DNA of 7,962 nt from positions 1-7,962 of the forward strand of contig DFBF01000204.1 in NCBI GenBank assembly GCA_002367285.1, read 5' to 3'. How positions within the stretch are numbered: the stretch's first letter is position 1; every line of letters begins with the position of its first letter. The notes beneath the pieces were generated by a model that ran no database searches, was not told where the DNA came from, and was given only the letters and a program-made list of their open reading frames with translations. Source of the stretch: Rhodobacteraceae bacterium UBA3087. Its GTDB lineage: Bacteria; Pseudomonadota; Alphaproteobacteria; Rhodobacterales; Rhodobacteraceae. A program made the translations under genes and the position numbers. Shown here piece by piece: positions 1 to 5,813 of the stretch.

Positions 1-168
1 GAGCTGTTTCAGGCCCGGATGCGAGACAGCAGCGCGGTGGTGGTGACCCACAGCATGGACCTGGTCAACCGCATCTGTGATCAGGTGGCAGTTCTGGAGC
101 AGGGGCATCTGACCTTCTATGACAACGTCGAAGAAGGGCTTGAGGCGCATAAAGCAAATCTGCTGTGA
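1..168 (+). CDS. ABC transporter ATP-binding protein, C-terminal fragment (probable capsule/polysaccharide export ATPase)
   Basis: The reading frame is open from the first base and ends at TGA 166-168, giving the last 55 residues of a protein whose start lies outside the window. Residues 13-18 read VVVTHS, the switch (H-loop) histidine segment of ABC ATPases (His at residue 17). It is followed by a CDQVAVLEQGHL stretch, the usual strand and turn after the H-loop. The tail then has FYDNVEEGLEAH, like the end of KpsT/CtrD/BexA-type capsule export ATPases, which energise polysaccharide passage across the inner membrane. The gene that starts 85 bases downstream encodes a polysaccharide-export lipoprotein, which supports a capsule export role. 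The Walker A, Walker B and signature motifs are outside the window, so the subfamily is inferred from the short tail and the neighbour. Confidence 0.8.
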   Translation, partial: ELFQARMRDSSAVVVTHSMDLVNRICDQVAVLEQGHLTFYDNVEEGLEAHKANLL

Positions 169-221
169 GCGGGTGCTTGCCGCATCGCAACCCACGCCGT
201 AATGTGACCCAGCCTGCGCGG

Positions 222-234
222 GGTCGCCGCGACC
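222..234. repeat. Short inverted repeat in the ATPase-lipoprotein gap
   Basis: GGTCGC (222-227) and GCGACC (229-234) form a 6-bp palindrome around a single C in the 85-base gap between the ABC ATPase stop and the lipoprotein GTG. No U-run follows, so it does not look like an intrinsic terminator. It could fold in mRNA shortly before the lipoprotein start or be chance in GC-rich DNA. Confidence 0.25.
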
Positions 235-253
235 GAATCCATGGGGGGATACC

Positions 254-1381
254 GTGTTCAGGGCCATCGCTGCCGTTCTGGCCATTCTGACGCTGAGCGC
301 GTGCAACCTGCCGCGCGGGGCGGCTGTGCAATCCGAAGTGCTGTCGGCCGATCCCGATCAAGCCGCCGGTTTTGCCGTCTATCATGTCACCCGCGATTTT
401 CTGCCTTTGGCGGGAAAGTGGCCAACAACCGGGGCCACGAACGGGTCGCATGGCTGGATCGGTCATTCCCCCGCGCCTGCCGAGGCCCTGATCCAGCCGC
501 TGGACGTTCTGGATATCGTGATCTGGGACAGCGAAGAGACGTCGCTGTTGACCACGCCATCGCAAAAGATGGTCGATATGAAGGACATGCAAGTGTCCGC
601 CGGGGGCACTATTTTCCTGCCATTCGTGTCGTCGGTGCAGGTGGCCGGGCTGTCGCGCACCCAGGCCCGTGCCCGTATTCAGCGCAAGATGGAAGAGATC
701 ATGCCATCGGCCCAGGTGCAACTGACCGTGAAGCCCGGCGCGCGCATGTCTGTCGATGTGGTGGATGGCGTTGCCAAGCCGGGCAGCTATCCGATGCATG
801 ATACGCATTTCACCGTGTTGAATGCGCTGGCGGTGGCTGGCGGCGCCTCCTCGCGGATCGACAATGCTCAGGTGCGTCTGGTGCGCAATGGGCGCAGCTA
901 TGTGACCTCGCTGGATCGTCTGTATCGTGACCCGGCGCGTGACACGGTGCTGCGCGGTGGCGACAAGTTGATCGTCGAAAAAGACCCGCGTTACTTCCGG
1001 TCGCTGGGGGCGGCATCGAAAGAAACCATCGTGGCCTTTCCCAAGGATGAGGTGACCGCGCTGGATGCGATGTCGCTGATCGGCGGGCTGTCGGATACGC
1101 GGGCTGACCCCAAGGGCATTCTGATCCTGCGCCAATATCCCATTGGCGCGGTGCGTGACGGTATCGCGGGGCCGGGGCATGAACGCAGTGTTTTCGTGAT
1201 TGACCTGACCAGTGCGGACGGCCTGTTTTCGGCCGACCAATTTGCGATCAACTCACAGGACACTGTGTTGGTGACCGAAAGCCCGATCAACAATACCGCG
1301 GCGATATTGGGCCTGATCGGCAAGGTGGTCGGGGTCACGGACAACCTGATTGATGTGCGCGACGCAGCCCTGTCGAATTAA
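254..1381 (+). CDS. Polysaccharide export outer-membrane lipoprotein (Wza/KpsD-like, Poly_export plus SLBB)
   Basis: This 375-residue protein is predicted to form the periplasmic/outer-membrane channel part of a capsule or exopolysaccharide exporter. The start is GTG 254, preceded by a G-rich stretch (243-248) about 5 bases away; no in-frame ATG lies nearby. Residues 1-17 are a lipoprotein signal peptide with hydrophobic core and lipobox LSAC, so Cys17 should be lipidated after cleavage. Residues about 80-160 match the Poly_export domain (PLDVLDIVIWD, then SAGGTIFLPFVSSVQVAG and the LSRTQARARI helix). Residues about 164-240 form one SLBB-like domain (VDVVDGVAKPGSYPM, LNALAVAGGAS, LRGGDKLIVEKDPRYF). 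Residues about 248-342 form a second (VTALDAMSLIGGLSD, QDTVLVTESP). The C-terminus (347-370) is a partly hydrophobic segment where Wza has its membrane-spanning helix. The upstream ABC ATPase fragment fits a KpsT-KpsD order. Family assignment is firm; the exported polymer is unknown. Confidence 0.9.
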   Translation: MFRAIAAVLAILTLSACNLPRGAAVQSEVLSADPDQAAGFAVYHVTRDFLPLAGKWPTTGATNGSHGWIGHSPAPAEALIQPLDVLDIVIWDSEETSLLTTPSQKMVDMKDMQVSAGGTIFLPFVSSVQVAGLSRTQARARIQRKMEEIMPSAQVQLTVKPGARMSVDVVDGVAKPGSYPMHDTHFTVLNALAVAGGASSRIDNAQVRLVRNGRSYVTSLDRLYRDPARDTVLRGGDKLIVEKDPRYFRSLGAASKETIVAFPKDEVTALDAMSLIGGLSDTRADPKGILILRQYPIGAVRDGIAGPGHERSVFVIDLTSADGLFSADQFAINSQDTVLVTESPINNTAAILGLIGKVVGVTDNLIDVRDAALSN

Positions 1382-1384
1382 CCC

Positions 1385-1400
1385 CACCGCCGCGACGGTG
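1385..1400. terminator. Weak hairpin between convergent genes
   Basis: CACCG (1385-1389) and CGGTG (1396-1400) form a 5-bp stem with a 6-base loop in the 19-base gap between the lipoprotein stop (TAA 1379-1381) and the trhO stop (TAG, 1401-1403). It is the only candidate terminator for these two converging genes. There is no clear U-run on either side, so function as an intrinsic terminator is doubtful. Confidence 0.2.
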
Positions 1401-2303
1401 CTATTGCCCCAGGTGCCGTTTCCCGCGTGATTTCGCCAAAGCGATCTGGCGCTGTCGTTCGCGAAACCGTTCCCGCCGGGCGTCATCAAATTCGTCGATG
1501 CACTGGTGACAGCTGACGCCTTCTTCAAAGGCGGCGCGGGTCTTGTCGGCCGGCAGGATCGGGCGGCGGCAGGCGTGGCACATTTCATGCGGTCCTTCGA
1601 CCAACCCGTGGCCAACCGACACCCGCCCGTCAAAGACGAAACATTCGCCAGTCCAGCTGCTGTCTTCGGCGGGGATCTGTTCCAGGTACTCCAGGATGCC
1701 ACCCTTGAGGTGAAAGACGTCCTCGACCCCTTCGCCAAGCAGATAGTTCGTTGATTTTTCGCAACGAATGCCGCCGGTACAGAACATGGCGACACGTTTG
1801 TTGTGAAACCGGTCCTTGTTTTCCTGCCACCAGGTGGGAAATTCGCGAAACGATGCCGTATGCGGGTCGATGGCACCGTCAAAAGTGCCAATCGCGACTT
1901 CATAGTCATTGCGGGTGTCGATCAGCACAACGTCATCTTGTGCGATCAGATCGTTCCAGTCCTGCGGTTCAATGTAATGTCCAACCTTGGCCTTGGGGTC
2001 GACGTCCGGCACGCCCATGGTGACGATTTCGCGCTTCAGGCGGACCTTCATCTTGCCAAAAGGCTGATCAGCTGCGGTCGCCTCTTTCCAATGCAGATCA
2101 TCACAGCCGGGCAGGGTGCGGATATGTGCGATCACGGCGTCAATGCCCGCGCGCGGCCCGGCAATGGTGCCGTTGATGCCTTCGCGGGCCAGCAACAGCG
2201 ACCCTGTCACGCCCTGCTGGATGGCAAGGTCATACAGCGGGTCACGAATGGCTGATGGATCATCGAACCGGGTGAAGTGATAGAGCGCGGCGATTGTATA
2301 CAT
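1401..2303 (-). CDS. trhO: tRNA uridine(34) hydroxylase, rhodanese-domain protein TrhO (YceA family)
   Basis: TrhO/YceA proteins carry out the oxygen-dependent hydroxylation of wobble uridine 34 in tRNA to 5-hydroxyuridine, the first step toward (m)cmo5U-type modifications. The product is 300 residues from ATG at 2303, starting MYTIAALYHFTRFDD. An upstream TTG (2339) and ATG (2315) are in frame, but homologues I recall begin at MYT. The N-terminal half is the acylphosphatase-like TrhO domain, with GSLLLAREGINGTIAGP at 34-50. A rhodanese domain follows at about 120-215, with VLIDTRNDYEV and the active loop CTGGIRCEK (Cys175, Cys181), then HLKGGILEYL. The C-terminus has two CxxC pairs (CHAC 242-245, CHQC 265-268), which may bind metal, and ends in a basic tail. 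The preceding gene ends 32 bases upstream on the same strand, so the two are probably cotranscribed. Family call is very secure. Confidence 0.93.
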   Translation of the reverse strand: MYTIAALYHFTRFDDPSAIRDPLYDLAIQQGVTGSLLLAREGINGTIAGPRAGIDAVIAHIRTLPGCDDLHWKEATAADQPFGKMKVRLKREIVTMGVPDVDPKAKVGHYIEPQDWNDLIAQDDVVLIDTRNDYEVAIGTFDGAIDPHTASFREFPTWWQENKDRFHNKRVAMFCTGGIRCEKSTNYLLGEGVEDVFHLKGGILEYLEQIPAEDSSWTGECFVFDGRVSVGHGLVEGPHEMCHACRRPILPADKTRAAFEEGVSCHQCIDEFDDARRERFRERQRQIALAKSRGKRHLGQ

Positions 2304-2335
2304 GCGCGTTGGCATACGCCCCGGCCGCAGGCGGA

Positions 2336-2827
2336 TCAAGGGGCGGGGTGTGCCACACGGTCTTGCACCTCGGCAACCAGGTCGTCAAAAGCTGCGCCGT
2401 TGTTCAACCCGTTCTTTGGGATGACCAGCTTTCTGTCCAGGTCCCGCAGCGCCATGGTTGTCTGGCCCGAGACGCTCTTGACCGCGACATCTGTGATATC
2501 CGTCCAAGCCAGACGTATGACCGTACGTGACACCGCGCTGCGCGGCGCTTCGATCCCGTCACCATCCAGTCGGATTAACCGGCAGTCATCGCGCGACCGC
2601 AGCGCGGCCAAAACGCCCGCTGCGACAAAGCCAACACAGAGGGCGGTCATGATCCACAGAACCGTGGGGGCCGAGGCCTGCGAAAATGTGCCAAGCCCGC
2701 GAATGCGCACCGGTCCATCCACGTTCATCGCCGAGTTTGCGATGACACCCGTGCACAGGCCAAAGAACACGACGATGGCCAGGATCATCCCCACACGGGC
2801 GCGATAGCTGTATGTTTTGACTTCCAT
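2336..2827 (-). CDS. Small membrane protein of unknown function: two TM helices plus PH-like cytoplasmic domain
   Basis: I do not recognise a named family. The 163-residue protein starts at ATG 2825-2827 and ends at TGA (2336-2338). Residues about 12-32 (MILAIVVFFGLCTGVIA) and 54-75 (PTVLWIMTALCVGFVAAGVLAAL) are hydrophobic and should span the membrane, separated by a short loop. The remainder (about 80-160) alternates short beta strands (CRLIRLDGDGIEA, VIRLAWTDITDVAV, TTMALRDL, KLVIPKN) and ends in a helix (FDDLVAEVQDRV). That pattern suits a bacterial PH-like fold as in YcxB/bPH_2-type proteins, which is my inference. Only a weak Shine-Dalgarno is visible before the ATG. The gene is upstream of trhO on the same strand and divergent from pncA. 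Confidence 0.75.
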   Translation of the reverse strand: MEVKTYSYRARVGMILAIVVFFGLCTGVIANSAMNVDGPVRIRGLGTFSQASAPTVLWIMTALCVGFVAAGVLAALRSRDDCRLIRLDGDGIEAPRSAVSRTVIRLAWTDITDVAVKSVSGQTTMALRDLDRKLVIPKNGLNNGAAFDDLVAEVQDRVAHPAP

Positions 2828-2832
2828 CCCAG

Positions 2833-2861
2833 CATATTGACGGGCCTGCGGGTGAGGTCAA
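2833..2861 (-). promoter_or_regulatory. Candidate promoter of the small membrane protein gene
   Basis: On the minus strand TTGACC (2861-2856) is followed after 17 bases by AATATG (2838-2833), ending 5 bases before the ATG at 2827. If this is the promoter, transcription would begin at or near the start codon, giving a leaderless or nearly leaderless mRNA. That would fit the lack of a good Shine-Dalgarno. The -10 match is poor. Confidence 0.25.
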
Positions 2862-2871
2862 CCGCTTGACC
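2856..2871. promoter_or_regulatory. 16-bp inverted repeat in the divergent pncA promoter region
   Basis: GGTCAA (2856-2861) and TTGACC (2866-2871) are perfect inverted repeats around CCGC. The right arm is a good -35 hexamer for pncA and the left arm is a -35 hexamer for the divergent membrane-protein gene, so the two -35 boxes face each other as one palindrome. It could be an operator for a dimeric regulator that controls both directions, or simply back-to-back -35 boxes. Confidence 0.4.
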
Positions 2872-2894
2872 CATCCGCACGCGCCCCGTACGCC
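2866..2894 (+). promoter_or_regulatory. Candidate pncA promoter
   Basis: TTGACC (2866-2871) and TACGCC (2889-2894) are separated by 17 bases, and the pncA start is 23 bases beyond the second box. The -35 is close to consensus; the -10 keeps only the leading TA. It is offered as the best housekeeping-sigma candidate in the 90-base gap. Confidence 0.3.
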
Positions 2895-2905
2895 TGTGGG
2901 CAACC

Positions 2906-2912
2906 AAGGAGG
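2906..2912 (+). promoter_or_regulatory. Ribosome binding site of pncA
   Basis: AAGGAGG lies 5 bases before ATG 2918. A second ATG at 2914 overlaps in another frame and would be read for only three codons (ATG CAT GCG TGA), so the Shine-Dalgarno spacing selects the ATG at 2918. Confidence 0.75.
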
Positions 2913-2917
2913 CATGC

Positions 2918-3523
2918 ATGCGTGACGCAACCCAAGCCCTGATCGTGATCGACATTCAGAACGACTTTTGCCCCGGCGGCACACTGGCCGTGTCTGATGG
3001 CGACGCGATCATCCCCGGTGTGAATGCGCTGTTGGCGGATTTCCCCGTACGTGTGTTCACCCAGGACTGGCACCCGGCGGGGCATTCGTCGTTTGCGTCG
3101 TCCCACGATGGGCTGGACCCGTTTCAGGAGGCAGAGATGCCCTATGGGCCGCAAGTTCTGTGGCCTGATCATTGTGTGCAGGGCAGCAGGGGCGCGGCGT
3201 TCCATGATGACCTGCAAACCGACTCCGCCGATCTGATGATCCGCAAAGGGTTCCGCCCCCACATCGACAGCTATTCCGCGTTCTTCGAAAATGATCGGAC
3301 CACGCCAACGGGGCTTGAAGGCTATTTGCGCAATCGCGGGGTCGCGGCCCTGACCCTGGTCGGCCTGGCCACCGATTTCTGTGTTGCCTATTCGGCCATA
3401 GATGGCGCGCGATTGGGCTTTGATGTGATCGTGCGCACGGACCTGTGCCGGGCGATTGATCTGGGTGGTTCGTTGGCGGCGGCACGCGCTGACATGGGCG
3501 CGGCTGGCGTCGTTTTGGTCTGA
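2918..3523 (+). CDS. pncA: Nicotinamidase (PncA)
   Basis: PncA hydrolyses nicotinamide to nicotinate and ammonia in the cytoplasm, the entry step of deamidating NAD salvage. The 201-residue product has the whole isochorismatase-like active site: Asp12 in VIDIQNDF, Lys110 in MIRKGF and nucleophile Cys155 in GLATDFCV. The metal ligands of the family are also there: Asp50 and His52 in TQDWHPAGHSSF, with His56, plus His85 in WPDHCVQG. The length is typical of the bacterial enzyme. The start at ATG 2918 is supported by AAGGAGG 5 bases upstream. pncB begins 56 bases after the stop on the same strand, so product and next substrate match and the two are probably one operon. Pyrazinamide is a known alternative substrate of the family. 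Confidence 0.95.
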   Translation: MRDATQALIVIDIQNDFCPGGTLAVSDGDAIIPGVNALLADFPVRVFTQDWHPAGHSSFASSHDGLDPFQEAEMPYGPQVLWPDHCVQGSRGAAFHDDLQTDSADLMIRKGFRPHIDSYSAFFENDRTTPTGLEGYLRNRGVAALTLVGLATDFCVAYSAIDGARLGFDVIVRTDLCRAIDLGGSLAAARADMGAAGVVLV

Positions 3524-3579
3524 CCCTACACAACCGTCAAAACATGCTGTAACCAAGGTCGGAACAAAGGAATTCGCCC

Positions 3580-4872
3580 ATGGTCGATATCGCCACCCGC
3601 GTCTATAATCACCACTGGAAGATCGACCCGATCGTCCGGTCGTTGATTGATACGGATTTTTACAAGCTGCTGATGTGTCAGTCGGTGTTTCGCAACAAGC
3701 CCGACACGGTGGTCAGGTTTTCCCTGATCAACCGCACGACATCAGTGCCTTTGGCCGAACTGATCGACGAAGGTGAGCTGCGCGAGCAGTTGGACCACAT
3801 CCGATCCTTGTCGCTGTCACGCGGCGAAAGCACCTGGCTGCGTGGCAACACGTTTTATGGCAAACGCCAGATGTTCCGCTCGGATTTCATGGAGTGGTTC
3901 GAAAACCTGCGCCTGCCGGAATATCACCTGGAACGCGTCGGCGATCAGTATGAGCTGACGTTCGAAGGCAGCTGGCCCGAGGTCATGCTGTGGGAAATCT
4001 CGGCCCTGTCGGTGTTGATGGAGCTGCGCTCCCGCGCGGTTCTGCGCGACATGGGCAAGTTTGAACTTCAGGTGCTGTATGCCCGCGCCATGACCAAACT
4101 GTGGGAAAAGATCGACACGCTGCGTGGTGTGGACAAGCTGCGTATTGCCGATTTCGGCACGCGGCGGCGTCATTCGTTCCTGTGGCAGGACTGGTGCGTG
4201 CAGGCGATGATGGAAGGGCTGGGTGAGAAGTTCGTCGGCACCTCGAACTGCAAGATCGCCATGAAGCGCGACATCGAAGCAATCGGCACCAACGCCCATG
4301 AATTGCCCATGGTCTATGCCGCGCTGGCGGATGGCGACGATGCCCTGCGCAACGCGCCCTATGACGTGCTGAACGACTGGCAGGTCGAACATGACGGCAA
4401 CCTGCGCATCATACTGCCGGATACTTATGGCACCAAGGGTTTTCTGGACAATGCGCCCGACTGGCTGGCCGGCTGGACCGGCATTCGCGTCGACAGCGGT
4501 GACCCTGCCGAAGGGGCTGAGATCGCAATCCGCTGGTGGCAGGATCGCGGCGAAGACCCACGTGAAAAGATGGTGATCTTTTCCGACGGGCTGGACGTGG
4601 ACAAGATCGTCGAGCTGCAATCGCAGTTCGCGGGCCGGGTGAAACCCAGTTTCGGCTGGGGCACTTTGCTGACCAATGACTTCCGTGGGCTGGTGCCCGG
4701 GGACCGTCTGGCGCCGTTCTCGTTGGTTTGCAAAGCGGTGTCTGCAAACGGTCGGCCAACTGTGAAACTGTCGGACAACCCGAACAAGGCCATGGGCCCA
4801 GCGGATGAGATCGCGCGTTACAAGCGTGTGTTTGACGTCGGTGTACAGCCCGAGATCGACGTGATTGTCTAA
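3580..4872 (+). CDS. pncB: Nicotinate phosphoribosyltransferase (PncB)
   Basis: PncB joins nicotinate to PRPP, with ATP hydrolysis, to give nicotinate mononucleotide (Preiss-Handler pathway). The product is 430 residues. Family landmarks in order are SLIDTDFYKLLM (21-32), ADFGTRRRHS (190-199), VGTSN (219-223), GTNAHELPM (236-244), RVDSGDP (303-309), FSDGLD (334-339), FGWGTLLTND (358-367) and KLSDNPNK (396-403). His240 in GTNAHE occupies the place of the histidine that is phosphorylated by ATP in the characterised enterobacterial enzyme. A good Shine-Dalgarno, AAAGGAA (3566-3572), precedes ATG 3580. The gene follows pncA by 56 bases with no terminator visible, consistent with cotranscription. 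Its stop (TAA 4870-4872) overlaps the stop of the convergent kinase gene by 3 bases (4870-4872 within 4869-4872), leaving no room for a terminator in between. Confidence 0.95.
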   Translation: MVDIATRVYNHHWKIDPIVRSLIDTDFYKLLMCQSVFRNKPDTVVRFSLINRTTSVPLAELIDEGELREQLDHIRSLSLSRGESTWLRGNTFYGKRQMFRSDFMEWFENLRLPEYHLERVGDQYELTFEGSWPEVMLWEISALSVLMELRSRAVLRDMGKFELQVLYARAMTKLWEKIDTLRGVDKLRIADFGTRRRHSFLWQDWCVQAMMEGLGEKFVGTSNCKIAMKRDIEAIGTNAHELPMVYAALADGDDALRNAPYDVLNDWQVEHDGNLRIILPDTYGTKGFLDNAPDWLAGWTGIRVDSGDPAEGAEIAIRWWQDRGEDPREKMVIFSDGLDVDKIVELQSQFAGRVKPSFGWGTLLTNDFRGLVPGDRLAPFSLVCKAVSANGRPTVKLSDNPNKAMGPADEIARYKRVFDVGVQPEIDVIV

Positions 4873-5813
4873 GCCGAGGACAGGAATTGTTTCGCGGCTG
4901 TGACGGCCTTGCCAGTGTAAGCCCGCAGTGCATCGCCATCGTGAGCGTATCGCGGCACAGCCCATCCCATGGACGCAAAGCGGCGGATCATCAGGAACAT
5001 GTCTAGCAGGTCTTCGGCCTGTTGTGGCAGGTCGCGCAATTCGCGATATCCCGCAAGCGCTGCGGCGCGGATGGCTGGGTACTCCGGCTCCTCTTCGTTT
5101 TGGGTCATCATCACGGCCAGGTCATACAGGCGAAAGCCAAAGCCCGCGTCGTCAAAGTCGATCAGCGTGACCACGCCATCCTTGACGAACACGTTTTCGC
5201 GCAGCACATCGGCGTGGATCAGACCCATGTCGGCACCGTTTTGCGCAAACGCCAGCGCTTGGTCATGGGCCACAGCGCGGGCGCGGTTGATCAGGGCGCG
5301 GTCTTCGGCGCTCAGCACGGGGTTTTCCCAGAAATGCCCCCAGAACGGGTCAGGCCCCAGCAAACCTGCAACGTCCCAGGCATGGCGGGTGAAGCCGTCA
5401 GGCAGATCCATCGCGTCGGTCAGGTTGTGCATCTGGGCGACTTCGCGCCCGACGTTGCGATACAGTGTGACCTGTTCAGCCGGGGTGCCCTCCAGCGCCA
5501 CGCCGCTTTCACCAATCGGGGCGCCATCGACCCAGCTGACCACAGTCGCCAAACGGCCCGTGGACAGGGTGACGACGGTGTCGCCGCCCGACGTGGACAC
5601 GGGCGCGGGCACGGACATGCCCGCGTCGGACAGCGCCCCCATCCAGGTCAACTCGGACCGGATCGCCGCTTTGCTCTGATACCCCGGACGGTGCAGACGC
5701 AGGGCGGCACGGGTGGCGCCAATGCGGATCTCATGCACCACGTTCTCGCGTTCCTTGATCATGCGCATATCGCGCGCGCCCCAGGCACGCAGGGCCTCTT
5801 TCAACTCGGTCAT
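4869..5813 (-). CDS. APH-fold small-molecule kinase (COG2334, homoserine kinase II/SrkA-like), partner of a phospho-lyase
   Basis: This 314-residue protein has the aminoglycoside-phosphotransferase fold. The N-lobe has AALRLHRPGYQSKAAIRSEL (36-55), where the usual ATP-binding lysine position is Arg39, as in other members with an LRxHRPGY motif I recall. The catalytic loop is LIHADVLRENVFV, with base Asp202 and Asn207. The metal-binding motif is TLIDFDDAGFGFRLYDLA (Asp219), which plays the DFG role. The start is ATG 5811-5813, sharing ATGA with the stop of the upstream lyase gene, which implies translational coupling. An earlier in-frame start at 5882 would lie inside the lyase gene and is rejected. 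Given the neighbour, it may phosphorylate the hydroxyl group of an amino alcohol such as ethanolamine, 1-amino-2-propanol or 5-hydroxylysine, supplying the lyase. The family includes homoserine and protein kinases, so the substrate is inferred only from context. Confidence 0.87.
   Translation of the reverse strand: MTELKEALRAWGARDMRMIKERENVVHEIRIGATRAALRLHRPGYQSKAAIRSELTWMGALSDAGMSVPAPVSTSGGDTVVTLSTGRLATVVSWVDGAPIGESGVALEGTPAEQVTLYRNVGREVAQMHNLTDAMDLPDGFTRHAWDVAGLLGPDPFWGHFWENPVLSAEDRALINRARAVAHDQALAFAQNGADMGLIHADVLRENVFVKDGVVTLIDFDDAGFGFRLYDLAVMMTQNEEEPEYPAIRAAALAGYRELRDLPQQAEDLLDMFLMIRRFASMGWAVPRYAHDGDALRAYTGKAVTAAKQFLSSA

Noticed and set aside
65..1240. 391-residue minus-strand ORF opposite the export lipoprotein
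   Set aside because: Antisense shadow in GC-rich DNA; the plus strand has a lipobox, Poly_export and SLBB motifs, and this ORF has none.
2304..2339. Longer N-terminus of TrhO from TTG 2339 or ATG 2315
   Set aside because: Recalled homologues start at MYTIAALYHF, and neither upstream codon has a better ribosome binding site.
3817..4965. 382-residue minus-strand ORF opposite pncB
   Set aside because: Antisense shadow; pncB motifs on the plus strand are unambiguous.
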